Shown here in pieces: positions 42,531-49,963 of a stretch of DNA of 64,000 bases. The translations under genes and the position numbers were made by a program. This DNA comes from JAWKIW01 sp041394145 (GTDB lineage: Bacteria > Actinomycetota > Acidimicrobiia > Acidimicrobiales > Acidimicrobilacustridaceae): positions 55,594 through 119,593 of the forward strand of contig JAWKIW010000018.1 of NCBI GenBank assembly GCA_041394145.1, read 5' to 3'. How positions within the stretch are numbered: the first letter of the stretch is position 1; each line of letters starts with the position of its first letter. The notes under the pieces are model-generated. The model had not been told where the DNA came from. It ran no database searches and saw nothing but the letters and a program-made list of their open reading frames with translations.

Positions 42531-43451
42531 ATGCGGGAGCGACGATCGATCCGACCTCGGCGGGTGGCGGTGGGTCTGCTGGGCGTCGCGGTGGCGGTCG
42601 GCCTGGTGGTCGGCTGCTCACGGGCGACGCAGAACGCCGCCGCTCCCGCGGCCTCGCCGACATCGCTGGCTGCCACCCCGAAGGCCGACGGCGGGGCGGC
42701 GACGGCGGGCGAGGCGGCGACGGCCACCCCCGCGCTCGACGGCTCGCCGGCCGAGGTCGGACGCAAGGTCGTGTCGACGGCGACGCTCAAGGTGTCCACC
42801 GACGACCTCGCGGCCGGCAAGGGCCGGGCCGCCGAGGCCGTGCGGGAGCTCGGTGGGTTCGTGTACGGCGAGCAGTCCGAGCTCTCGGGCACCGCTCGGG
42901 TGACGGTCACCTACAAGGTCCCGCCGGAGCACTTCGACGAGGCCCTGACCCGGCTGGCCGGGCTGGGCACGCTGCAGAGCCAGGAGATCAAGACCGACGA
43001 CGTGACCACCAAGGTGGTCGACCTCGACGCCCGCATCGCGGCAGCCGAGGCCAGCCTCGACCGCCTCCGTGGCCTGTACGCCAAGGCCGGCACGGTGACC
43101 GAGCTGGCCGCGCTGGAGAACGAGGTCGCCCGTCGGGAGGCCGACCTCGAGAGCCTGCGGGGCCAGGCCCGGACCCTCGACCGTCAGGTCGAGCTGGCGA
43201 CCGTGCAGCTGACGCTGACGTCGGCGGTGGCCACGGCGGGCGCGCAGCAGGCACGCGACCTCTCGGCGCCCGGCTTCGTGGAGGGGCTGCGACGCGGCTG
43301 GGACGCCTTCGTCGGCGCCGTCGGATGGACGGCGACCGTCGTCGGCGCACTGCTGCCGTTCGTGGTCGCCGTCGCGGTGGTCGTGCTGCCGGCGACGTGG
43401 CTGCTCGGCCGCCGGCACCGGCGCCGTGCCGCCGTGCCGATGGCGACGTGA
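42531..43451 (+). CDS. DUF4349 lipoprotein
   Basis: A 306-residue protein. Signal peptide about residues 10-29 ending in GLVVGCS, a lipoprotein box with Cys. Ala/Thr-rich spacer follows. The DUF4349 core (about 80-245) shows VVSTATLKVSTDDLAAGKGRA and a coiled coil (AEASLDRLRGLYAKAGTVTELAALE). One C-terminal membrane helix (about 265-295) ends RRHRRRAAVPMAT. It is anchored at both ends, typical of this family; function unknown. ATG 42531, downstream of aldH by 68 bases. Confidence 0.85.
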   Translation: MRERRSIRPRRVAVGLLGVAVAVGLVVGCSRATQNAAAPAASPTSLAATPKADGGAATAGEAATATPALDGSPAEVGRKVVSTATLKVSTDDLAAGKGRAAEAVRELGGFVYGEQSELSGTARVTVTYKVPPEHFDEALTRLAGLGTLQSQEIKTDDVTTKVVDLDARIAAAEASLDRLRGLYAKAGTVTELAALENEVARREADLESLRGQARTLDRQVELATVQLTLTSAVATAGAQQARDLSAPGFVEGLRRGWDAFVGAVGWTATVVGALLPFVVAVAVVVLPATWLLGRRHRRRAAVPMAT

Positions 43452-43469
43452 GCGAGGGCGGCCGGGCGA

Positions 43470-44429
43470 TCAGGCCGACGCCGGGGCCGAGGTCGGTTCC
43501 GCCTCGTCGTCGGCGTCGTCCCAGTGGTCGAGGACGAACGAGAAGACCTGCTCGCCCAGCACGAAGCCGGCGAAGTGACCGCCGCCGGGGCACAGCTGGA
43601 ACTCGGCGCCGGGCACCATCGCCGCCTGGAACTCGCCGTGGCTGAGCGGCACGATCCCGTCGGCGTCGCCGTGCCAGAACTTCACCGGCACCTCGATGTC
43701 GCGCAGCGAGAAGCCCCACTCGCGCCCGAACACCACCAGGTCGGTGACGGGGGCGCGCAGGCCCCCCTCGCACGACTCGGTGAGGTCGTAGAGGAACATG
43801 GCCTTCATCTCGGGGCGCCGCATGACGGGGCGGTCGGCCGCCGGCGCCACCCGCATGTAGAGCTGGAAGCCGTGGTCGGCCATCGTGCGCAGCGGTCGGA
43901 TGGCGTGGGTGAGCACCTCGCCGAGGGGCAGCCGGAGGAAGGTGATGAGCGGCTCGGCCAGCGGGAGCAGCCGGGTGTAGCCGGGCGCGGCCTCCTCGCC
44001 GCGGGTCGGGCCGATGCCGCCGAGCACCGCGCCGGCCACGACGCGGTCGGCCATCGCGTGGCAGGCGGCCAGCACGTAGGGGCCACCGCCGGACAGCCCG
44101 ACGATGCCGAACCGGTCGATGCCGAGCTTGTCGAGGCAGGCGTCGAGGTCGCCGGTCCAGTCGAGCACCTTGCCGTAGCGGTACGGCGTCGACAGGCCCG
44201 TGCCGGGGCGCTCGATGCCGATCAGGCGCACGCCGTGCTCCTCGGCCAGGGCGGGCCCGTCGGGTGGGATCTGCTTGCGGGCGCCCGGCGTGCCGTGGCA
44301 CCAGATGATCGGCCGGCCGTCGGGATCTCCCCACTCGGCGTAGCCGAGCGCCCGCCCGCCGGGCAGCACGATGGCGGACTCGTGCCGCGGTCGCGGCAGG
44401 TCGGCGTCGTCGCCCATGTCCCCGTCCAT
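43470..44429 (-). CDS. Alpha/beta-hydrolase
   Basis: A 319-residue alpha/beta-hydrolase. Oxyanion region WCHGTPGARKQIPP, nucleophile elbow VGLSGGGPYVLA (Ser), acid near FWHGDADGIVPLSH (Asp) and catalytic His in CPGGGHFAGFV. Substrate unknown. The start is uncertain: the frame is open to 44477, but the first codons lie in a GTCC-rich repeat, so ATG 44429 (or 44417) is more credible. A KstR-like operator lies in the divergent promoter. Confidence 0.87.
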   Translation of the reverse strand: MDGDMGDDADLPRPRHESAIVLPGGRALGYAEWGDPDGRPIIWCHGTPGARKQIPPDGPALAEEHGVRLIGIERPGTGLSTPYRYGKVLDWTGDLDACLDKLGIDRFGIVGLSGGGPYVLAACHAMADRVVAGAVLGGIGPTRGEEAAPGYTRLLPLAEPLITFLRLPLGEVLTHAIRPLRTMADHGFQLYMRVAPAADRPVMRRPEMKAMFLYDLTESCEGGLRAPVTDLVVFGREWGFSLRDIEVPVKFWHGDADGIVPLSHGEFQAAMVPGAEFQLCPGGGHFAGFVLGEQVFSFVLDHWDDADDEAEPTSAPASA

Positions 44430-44470
44430 CCCCGTCCGTCCCCCGTCCGTCCGTCGACCGTCCGTCGACC
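44419..44470 (+). repeat. Short GTCC-rich repeats
   Basis: Variants of CCGTCC occur about six times, including CCGTCCGTCGA twice in a row near 44449-44470. They overlap the probable 5' end of the hydrolase gene and may be replication-slippage products. Confidence 0.6.
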
Positions 44471-44486
44471 ACGCCACGTCGAGAAC

Positions 44487-44500
44487 TGAAACACGTTCTC
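44487..44500. promoter_or_regulatory. KstR-like operator in the divergent promoter
   Basis: TGAAACACGTTCTC matches the published KstR motif TnnAACnnGTTnnA at every fixed base except the last. KstR is the TetR-family repressor of sterol catabolism in mycobacteria and rhodococci. A wider inverted repeat, GAGAAC and GTTCTC, surrounds it. One site only, no kstR gene here. Confidence 0.4.
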
Positions 44501-44544
44501 GTTCGGGCCAGCGTAGAGCATCCGGGGGATCGCCCGCCCTCCGC

Positions 44545-44550
44545 TACGTT
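44545..44550 (+). promoter_or_regulatory. -10-like hexamer, leaderless
   Basis: TACGTT ends six bases before the ATG at 44557. GAGG between could serve as a ribosome-binding site only if the transcript started further upstream. Confidence 0.4.
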
Positions 44551-44556
44551 GAGGCG

Positions 44557-44940
44557 ATGACACCCGAGCAGGCCGCCGTCGCCACCCGAGCCGCGATCGT
44601 CGACGTGCCGAGCGTCTTCATGCTCGACATGGCGACCTACGCCGCCGGCGCCGAGCTGGGCTTCTCCGGCATCGACTTCTACGTGTGCGGCCGAGGCGGG
44701 GCGCTGGGCGAGGTCGACGGCGACGTGGTGGCGGCCGCCTTCGTGTTCTTCGAGCCGGGTGGGGTGCTCGCCAGCTGGGAGGCGGGCCGGCGCGTGCTCG
44801 CGCCGCGGGACGCGGCGCGCGAGTTCATCCGCATCGGCCACACCTGGGCCGACGACCACCTCGGTCACGACGTCGACGAGCCCGCGGCGCGGGCCGAGCT
44901 GGCCGAGCTGTGCGCCGCTGTGGCGTCGCCGGGGTCATGA
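44557..44940 (+). CDS. Small SCO6745-type fragment or conserved hypothetical
   Basis: A 127-residue protein: helical N-terminus TPEQAAVATRAAIVDVPSVFMLDMATYAAG, a strand GFSGIDFYVCGRGGALGEVDGDVV and WADDHLGHDVDEPAARAELAE. It matches the N-terminal part of the SCO6745 family, whose full-length members have about 280 residues; the rest is absent here, so it is either a short variant or a truncated member. Function unknown. The stop overlaps the pcm start (ATGA), so translation is coupled. Confidence 0.6.
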   Translation: MTPEQAAVATRAAIVDVPSVFMLDMATYAAGAELGFSGIDFYVCGRGGALGEVDGDVVAAAFVFFEPGGVLASWEAGRRVLAPRDAAREFIRIGHTWADDHLGHDVDEPAARAELAELCAAVASPGS

Positions 44941-45584
44941 GCGCCGAGTCGTCTCGCCGGCACATGGTCGAGCGCCACCTGGCGGCCCGGGGGATCGCCG
45001 ACCCCGCCGTGCTGGCGGCGATGGGCGAGGTGCCCCGCGAGGAGTTCGTGCCCACCCTCGAGCGCCCGGTCGCCTACGCCGACCGGGCGCTGCCGATCGG
45101 CGCCGGCCAGACGATCTCCCAGCCCTACATCGTCGCCCTCATGACCGAGGCCCTCGAGCTGGGCTCGGACGACCGGGTGCTCGAGATCGGCACGGGATCG
45201 GGGTACGCGGCGGCGATCCTGGCCCGCTGCTGTGCCCACGTGGTCACGGTCGAGCGCGTCGCCTCGCTGGCTGCCGCCGCGGCCGAGGTGCTCGCCCGGC
45301 TGGGGTTCGACACGGTCGAGGTCCATGTCGCCGATGGGACCCTGGGCTGGCCCGAGGGCGGTCCCTACGACGGCATCGTGGTCACCGCCGGTGGCCCCGA
45401 CGTGCCTCCGTCGCTGCTCGCCCAGCTCGCTCCGGGGGGCCGGCTGGTGATGCCGGCCGGCCCGGAGGGCTACCAGCGGCTGGTCCGGGTCCGGCGGTCG
45501 CCTGACGGAGAGGTGCAGCCCGCCGAGGACCTCGGCGGGGTCGCCTTCGTGCCGCTCATCGGCGAGGAGGGCTGGCGCCGCTGA
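44937..45584 (+). CDS. pcm: Protein-L-isoaspartate O-methyltransferase
   Basis: A 215-residue repair methyltransferase that uses SAM on isoaspartyl residues of aged proteins. Typical motifs: MGEVPREEFVP, GAGQTISQPYIVALMTEAL, the SAM loop VLEIGTGSGYAAAIL and VHVADGTLGWPEGGPYDGIVVTAG. Normal length. ATG overlaps the previous stop; the partner gene is a small unknown protein. Confidence 0.94.
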   Translation: MSAESSRRHMVERHLAARGIADPAVLAAMGEVPREEFVPTLERPVAYADRALPIGAGQTISQPYIVALMTEALELGSDDRVLEIGTGSGYAAAILARCCAHVVTVERVASLAAAAAEVLARLGFDTVEVHVADGTLGWPEGGPYDGIVVTAGGPDVPPSLLAQLAPGGRLVMPAGPEGYQRLVRVRRSPDGEVQPAEDLGGVAFVPLIGEEGWRR

Positions 45585-45587
45585 CGG

Positions 45588-45806
45588 TCAGCCCGGGACG
45601 CACGCGCAGCTGCCGCCGCACGGGCCGGCGGGCCGCTCGGCCGGGCCGGCGGTGCCCGAGCTCGACACGGCGGCGAACACCGACAGCAGCCGGACGGCGT
45701 CGTCGTGTCCCTGCGGGCAGGTGGCCCCGGCGTCGGCGTCGGCCATCGGACGGCGGCGCTCGAACACCTCGTCGCAGGTGCGGCAGCGGTACTCGTAGGT
45801 CGGCAT
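45588..45806 (-). CDS. FmdB-type zinc-ribbon protein
   Basis: A 72-residue protein beginning MPTYEYRCRTCDEVFE, the FmdB/CxxC zinc-ribbon signature, with second Cys pair delivered by CPQGHDD and CGGSCACVPG near the end. These small proteins are very common regulators or metal-binding proteins of unknown role. A TATCCT box ends seven bases upstream of the start (minus strand), consistent with a leaderless transcript. Convergent with pcm. Confidence 0.88.
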   Translation of the reverse strand: MPTYEYRCRTCDEVFERRRPMADADAGATCPQGHDDAVRLLSVFAAVSSSGTAGPAERPAGPCGGSCACVPG

Positions 45807-45813
45807 CGGCGTC

Positions 45814-45819
45814 AGGATA
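45814..45819 (-). promoter_or_regulatory. -10-like hexamer of the FmdB-type gene, leaderless
   Basis: On the minus strand TATCCT is followed by seven bases and then ATG (45806). No ribosome-binding site is visible. Confidence 0.45.
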
Positions 45820-45850
45820 GGCGGCGGCGTGGCCCGTCCGACAGGTCGGG

Positions 45851-47260
45851 TCAGAGCGATCCGGCCGTCTGTCGTGACGGCAGACCGGCGTCGCCGTCGG
45901 GCCCGGACGGCGTCGCCTGCTGGGCGCCGGGGACGGCGAGGTGCTCCATGGGCGGCGTGCTCCTCGCGGTCATGGCGTGGCCGGCGAGCACCGTGCCATC
46001 GGTGACCTCCCGGTTCTGGGTGAAGTACACGGCGACCACGCGGTCGATCATGGCCGGGGTGAGCTCGGACGGCACGTCGAAGTAGTCGGCGACGGCCGTG
46101 AGGATCGTGCACACCGCCCCCGGCAGGTAGGGCCGCAGGTCGCCGTCGCCGCGCTCGCGGCTCGCGGTGCGCAGGTGCTCCTCGGCGCCGGGGGCGATGG
46201 CGATCCCCTTCGCCCGGGCGACCCGGTGCAGGACCTCGTCGAACTCGGCGTCGGTGATGCCCGGGACGAGGATCTTGTTCTGGATCCGGCGGAAGAAGGC
46301 CTCGTCGCCCAGCGTCGCCGGCTCGAGGTTGGTCGAGAAGACGACCTTGCAGTCGAAGGGGATCTCGAACTTCACGCCGTAGGAGAGCGAGAGGTAGTCG
46401 AGCCGCCGGTCGAGGGGCACGATCCAGCGGTTGAGCAGCTGCTCCGGGGTCATGACCTGGCGGCCGAAGTCGTCGATCACCAGCACGCCGCCGGCCGCCT
46501 GCATCTGCACCGGGGCGAGGTAGATGCCGTTCGTGGGCTCGTGGGTGAGGTCGAGCATGCTCTGGGTCAGCTCGCCGCCGGCGATGATGGACGGCCGCTC
46601 GCACAGCACCCATCGGGGATCGAGGTCCTCGGGCTGGTCGTCGAGCGCCCGGTGGATCACCGGATCGAAGACGCTGATGATCTGGCTGTCGACCTCCACG
46701 GCGCGCGGCACCAGGATCGGGTCGTCGTGGATGCGGATCAGCCGCTCGGCGATGGAGGTCTTGCCGGTGCCGGGTGGCCCGTAGAGGAACATGGCGCCCT
46801 CGGCGATGAGCGCCGGCCCGAGCTCGTCGAGGAGGACGTCGTTCACGACCAGGTCGGCGAAGGCCTCGCGCATGGCCTGTCGGGTGACCTTCGGTGCCGC
46901 GGTCTGGGAGTTCACCTGGGCGACGTAGTCCGCCAGCGAGACCGGTGCCGCCCCTGCGTAGCGGCACAGGTTCATGCGCTCGAGCGCCGTGCCCCGCCCC
47001 GTCTCGGACAGCTCGAGGATGTAGTTCATGCCGTCGAGGCCGATGACCTCGAGGTAGCGCAGGTCGCGCAGCTCCTCGACGACCTTGTTCATGAGCTGCG
47101 GGCTGAGGCACAGGTTCTCGGCCAGCTTGAAGGTCGAGGTCCGGCCTTCGAACAGCGCTCGGCGCAGCGTCAGGTCCTGGACCAGCGCGTCGGGGATCCC
47201 GAGCTCGTCGAGGGCGCGTGGCGCGCGCTTGGCGGCGATGTCGATGGTGATGTCGCTCAC
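45851..47260 (-). CDS. AAA+ ATPase with N-terminal winged-helix-like region
   Basis: A 469-residue ATPase. Residues about 15-75 are predicted helical and include LSPQLMNKVVEELRDLRYLEVIG, which looks like a winged helix. The AAA+ core has Walker A GPPGTGKTS near residue 162 and Walker B VLVIDDFGRQ near 270, then FSTNLEPATLGDEAFFRRIQNKI (sensor-1 Asn and arginine-finger region) and a sensor-2 region EHLRTASRERGDGDLRPYLPGAVC. Similar ATPases exist in proteobacteria and actinobacteria without assigned role; a chaperone-like or secretion role is conceivable. GTG start. Stands alone between the FmdB gene and the Nudix gene. Confidence 0.8.
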   Translation of the reverse strand: MSDITIDIAAKRAPRALDELGIPDALVQDLTLRRALFEGRTSTFKLAENLCLSPQLMNKVVEELRDLRYLEVIGLDGMNYILELSETGRGTALERMNLCRYAGAAPVSLADYVAQVNSQTAAPKVTRQAMREAFADLVVNDVLLDELGPALIAEGAMFLYGPPGTGKTSIAERLIRIHDDPILVPRAVEVDSQIISVFDPVIHRALDDQPEDLDPRWVLCERPSIIAGGELTQSMLDLTHEPTNGIYLAPVQMQAAGGVLVIDDFGRQVMTPEQLLNRWIVPLDRRLDYLSLSYGVKFEIPFDCKVVFSTNLEPATLGDEAFFRRIQNKILVPGITDAEFDEVLHRVARAKGIAIAPGAEEHLRTASRERGDGDLRPYLPGAVCTILTAVADYFDVPSELTPAMIDRVVAVYFTQNREVTDGTVLAGHAMTARSTPPMEHLAVPGAQQATPSGPDGDAGLPSRQTAGSL

Positions 47261-47378
47261 GGTGCTCCCTCCCGCCCCGTCGGCGGCTCTAGGCCAATCG
47301 GCCCAACGGGGTGGGTTCTTGAGGGCTGGGCCGCCTTTGCCGCGATGGTGCAGGTCAGGGTCGGTCCCGGCGTCGGGG

Positions 47379-47909
47379 TCATCCCCCGACTCGGCGCCCG
47401 TCTTCGAGGTAGGTGGCGCCGTCGTGGGAGCGCTGGGCCAGCGCGGCACGGAGGCGTCGGGCGAGGATCGGCACCACGTAGCCGTCGAGCTCCTCGGCCG
47501 GCACGAAGCGGTGCCCGCGCAGCTCGTCGGGCGGGAGGCGGATCGCCTCGGCCTCATCGGGGTCGAGGTGCCCGCCGTCGAACACGAACCGGAGGCCGTC
47601 GGGCCGCTCCCCGCCCGGTGCCGCAGTGCGGTAGTCGGCGACCAGGAGCCGACGCGGCACCCGGTCGAGGCCCAGCTCCTCGTGCAGCTCGCGCCGTGCC
47701 GCGGCGCTGGGCGCCTCACCGGCCTCGACGATGCCCCCCGGGATCTCCCACGGCTCCTTGTACGTGGGCTTGACCAGCAGCACCCGATCCTCGGCGTCGG
47801 TCAGCAGCCAGCCGGCAGCCACGGTCTTGGTGGGCACCGTCGCCCAGAAGGCGGCCGACGCCGGACCCTCCTCGTCGGGCATCGTCGAGCGATCGTCCAC
47901 GACCGGCAT
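47379..47909 (-). CDS. Nudix hydrolase
   Basis: A 176-residue hydrolase with a complete Nudix box GGIVEAGEAPSAAARRELHEELGL around residues 58-80 (shown here as its key Gly, Glu and REL-EE-G residues). Upstream are AAGWLLTDAEDRVLLVKPTYKEPWEIPG. The box binds Mg2+ and hydrolyses nucleoside-diphosphate-linked compounds; in the carotenoid neighbourhood a type-1 IPP isomerase was considered but its signature residues are absent. ATG 47909 (or 47882). Divergent from the type-2 IPP isomerase gene, 44 bases apart. Confidence 0.9.
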   Translation of the reverse strand: MPVVDDRSTMPDEEGPASAAFWATVPTKTVAAGWLLTDAEDRVLLVKPTYKEPWEIPGGIVEAGEAPSAAARRELHEELGLDRVPRRLLVADYRTAAPGGERPDGLRFVFDGGHLDPDEAEAIRLPPDELRGHRFVPAEELDGYVVPILARRLRAALAQRSHDGATYLEDGRRVGG

Positions 47910-47941
47910 CGTGGCACGATCCGGCAGGGACCATCGCTCGA

Positions 47942-47947
47942 TACCGT
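47942..47947 (+). promoter_or_regulatory. -10-like hexamer of fni, leaderless
   Basis: TACCGT ends six bases before the ATG at 47954, without a ribosome-binding site. Confidence 0.4.
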
Positions 47948-47953
47948 GCAGCC

Positions 47954-49042
47954 ATGGACGCCGTGGAGCGCATCAGCCGACGCAAGCTCGAGCATCTCGA
48001 GCTGGCAGCCTCCGAGCGGTCCCAGAGCCGCACCCCGGCAGGCTGGGACGACGTCGCCCTCGTGCCGCGCGCGCTGCCCGAGCTGTCCCTGGCCGACGTC
48101 GACCTCGCCGCCGACCTCGCCGGGCACCGGCTGGCGGCGCCGCTCGTGCTGGTGCCGATGACCGGCGGCCATCCCGACGCGGCCGCGCTGAACGCCACGC
48201 TCGGCGAGGCGGCCCAGCGGCTGGGGCTGCCGGTCGGCGTGGGCAGCCAGCGGGCCGCGCTGGTCGAGCCGACGCTGGCCCCGACCTTCGCCGCGGTGCG
48301 CGAGCGGGCACCCGACGCCGTGGTGATCGGCAACGTCGGGGCCGTGCAGCTGGTGGCCCAGGGCGGCACGCCGCCGCTCGGCGCCGCCGACCTCGGGCGC
48401 GCCGTCGACATGATCGGCGCCGACCTGCTGTCGATCCACCTCAACGTGGTGCAGGAGCTGCTCCAGCCCGAGGGCGACCGGGTGACCGGCCCGCTCCTGC
48501 CGGCGGTCGCGGCGGCGGTGGACGCCTGTCCGGTGCCCGTGGTGGTGAAGGAGACGGGTGCCGGCGTCGACCGCGCCAGCGCCGACGCCCTCGGTCGCCT
48601 GCCGTTGGCCGCCCTCGACGTCGGCGGCGCCGGCGGCACCTCGTTCGCCCGCATCGAGGCGGCCCGAGCCGAGGCCGAGCGCGCGCCCGAGGCCCGCCTC
48701 GGTGCCGTGTTCGCCGACTGGGGCATCCCCACGGCGGCCTCGGTGCTCGAGGTCCGCGGTGCCGGCCTGCCGGTGATCGCCACCGGAGGGGTCCGCAACG
48801 GCCTCGACGCCGCCAAGGCGCTCGCGCTGGGCGCGTCCCTGGTCGGCGTCGGCCGCTACGCCGTCACCGCGGCGATGCAAGGTGTGGAGGCGCTGGTCGA
48901 CGCCCTCACCGAGCTGGTCGACGAGCTGCGCCTGGCGTTGGTGCTGTGCGGCGCCCGCACGGTCGCCGAGCTGCAGGCGACGCCACCCGTGCTGACCGGC
49001 GCCACCCTCGAGTGGGCTCGCCAGCGTCGGCTGCTCGGCTGA
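47954..49042 (+). CDS. fni: Type 2 isopentenyl-diphosphate isomerase
   Basis: A 362-residue FMN- and NADPH-dependent enzyme that converts IPP to DMAPP. N-terminal ISRRKLEHLELAA, VLVPMTGGHPDA, GVGSQRAAL, VIGNVGAVQLV, the FMN/Mg site VVVKETGAGVDRASA, LDVGGAGGTSFARIEAAR and ATGGVRNGLDAAKALALGA are all present. It feeds the carotenoid cluster (crtB, crtI, crtE) transcribed towards it. Probable leaderless transcript. Confidence 0.95.
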   Translation: MDAVERISRRKLEHLELAASERSQSRTPAGWDDVALVPRALPELSLADVDLAADLAGHRLAAPLVLVPMTGGHPDAAALNATLGEAAQRLGLPVGVGSQRAALVEPTLAPTFAAVRERAPDAVVIGNVGAVQLVAQGGTPPLGAADLGRAVDMIGADLLSIHLNVVQELLQPEGDRVTGPLLPAVAAAVDACPVPVVVKETGAGVDRASADALGRLPLAALDVGGAGGTSFARIEAARAEAERAPEARLGAVFADWGIPTAASVLEVRGAGLPVIATGGVRNGLDAAKALALGASLVGVGRYAVTAAMQGVEALVDALTELVDELRLALVLCGARTVAELQATPPVLTGATLEWARQRRLLG

Positions 49043-49048
49043 GCCCGC

Positions 49049-49963
49049 TCACCCCGTCGCCATGGCGCGGGCGACGACGGCGGCCTTGCGCCACGCGGGC
49101 ACCCGGGCCCGCTGGGAGAACACGTCGTAGTGGTTGGCCTCGATGACCTCGAGGATCTCGCCGTACAGCACGCGCGCGGCGCGGATGCAGCGGGCCGAGG
49201 TCGGCGGCAGGTGGGCGATGCCGGTCTCGGCCACGGCGTACAGGTCGCGGCACCGGTCGATCTCGTAGCGCATCAGGTCGACCCAGGCGCCGTCGACGGT
49301 GCGCCGCCACGGGTCGGCGCCGAACTTCCGCAGGTCCTCCTGGGGCAGGTAGACCCGGCCGCGGTCGAGGTCCTCGTTCACGTCGCGCAGGAAGTTGGTG
49401 AGCTGGAAGGCGTCACCGAGGGCGCGAGCCGGCTGGAAGGCCTCCTCGGACAGCGGCTCGAGGATGGGCAGCATCATCTCGCCGATCACCGCCGCCGAGC
49501 CGTCCATGTAGCCCTGCAGGTCGGCGTAGGTCTCGTAGTCGGTCACGGTCAGGTCCATCGCCATCGACCGCAGGAAGCGCCGGAACATCTCGGGGTCCAT
49601 GTCGAAGGCGTGCACGGTGTGCACCACGGCCTTGAGCACGAGGTCCTCGGAGCGGCCCCGCTCGAGGTCGGCGAAGAAGCGGTCGCCGAACGAGGTGAGC
49701 GCCGCCTCGCGCTCGGCCACCGACGACCAGTCGGGGGCGTCGACGATCTCGTCGGCGTAGCGGGCGAACCCGTACAGCGCCCACACGTGGGGCCGCTTGA
49801 CCGCTGGGAGCGCGTACGCCGCCCAGTAGTACGTGGTGCCGTGGCGCCGGTTGAGGGCCCGGCAGGCGGCGTAGCTCTCGTCGAGGGTGGGCACCGGACC
49901 GTCGGTGCGGCGCTGTCGACGGGGGACGATCCTGGCCGCCACCTCGGCCTCGGTGAGCGCCAT
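49049..49963 (-). CDS. crtB: Phytoene synthase
   Basis: A 304-residue enzyme that joins two GGPP molecules to phytoene. Two Asp-rich Mg2+ sites are clear: ARYADEIVD near residue 69 and FLRDVNEDLDRGRVYLPQED near 180. Other conserved parts are YAACRALNRRHGTTYYWA and GEMMLPILEP. The ATG overlaps the crtI stop as TGATG, giving translational coupling within crtE-crtI-crtB. Ends seven bases from the fni stop (convergent). Confidence 0.95.
   Translation of the reverse strand: MALTEAEVAARIVPRRQRRTDGPVPTLDESYAACRALNRRHGTTYYWAAYALPAVKRPHVWALYGFARYADEIVDAPDWSSVAEREAALTSFGDRFFADLERGRSEDLVLKAVVHTVHAFDMDPEMFRRFLRSMAMDLTVTDYETYADLQGYMDGSAAVIGEMMLPILEPLSEEAFQPARALGDAFQLTNFLRDVNEDLDRGRVYLPQEDLRKFGADPWRRTVDGAWVDLMRYEIDRCRDLYAVAETGIAHLPPTSARCIRAARVLYGEILEVIEANHYDVFSQRARVPAWRKAAVVARAMATG

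Noticed and set aside
47379..47909. Type-1 IPP isomerase next to the carotenoid genes
   Set aside because: The protein has a plain Nudix box but lacks the Cys and Glu residues of Idi1, and a type-2 isomerase is already present.
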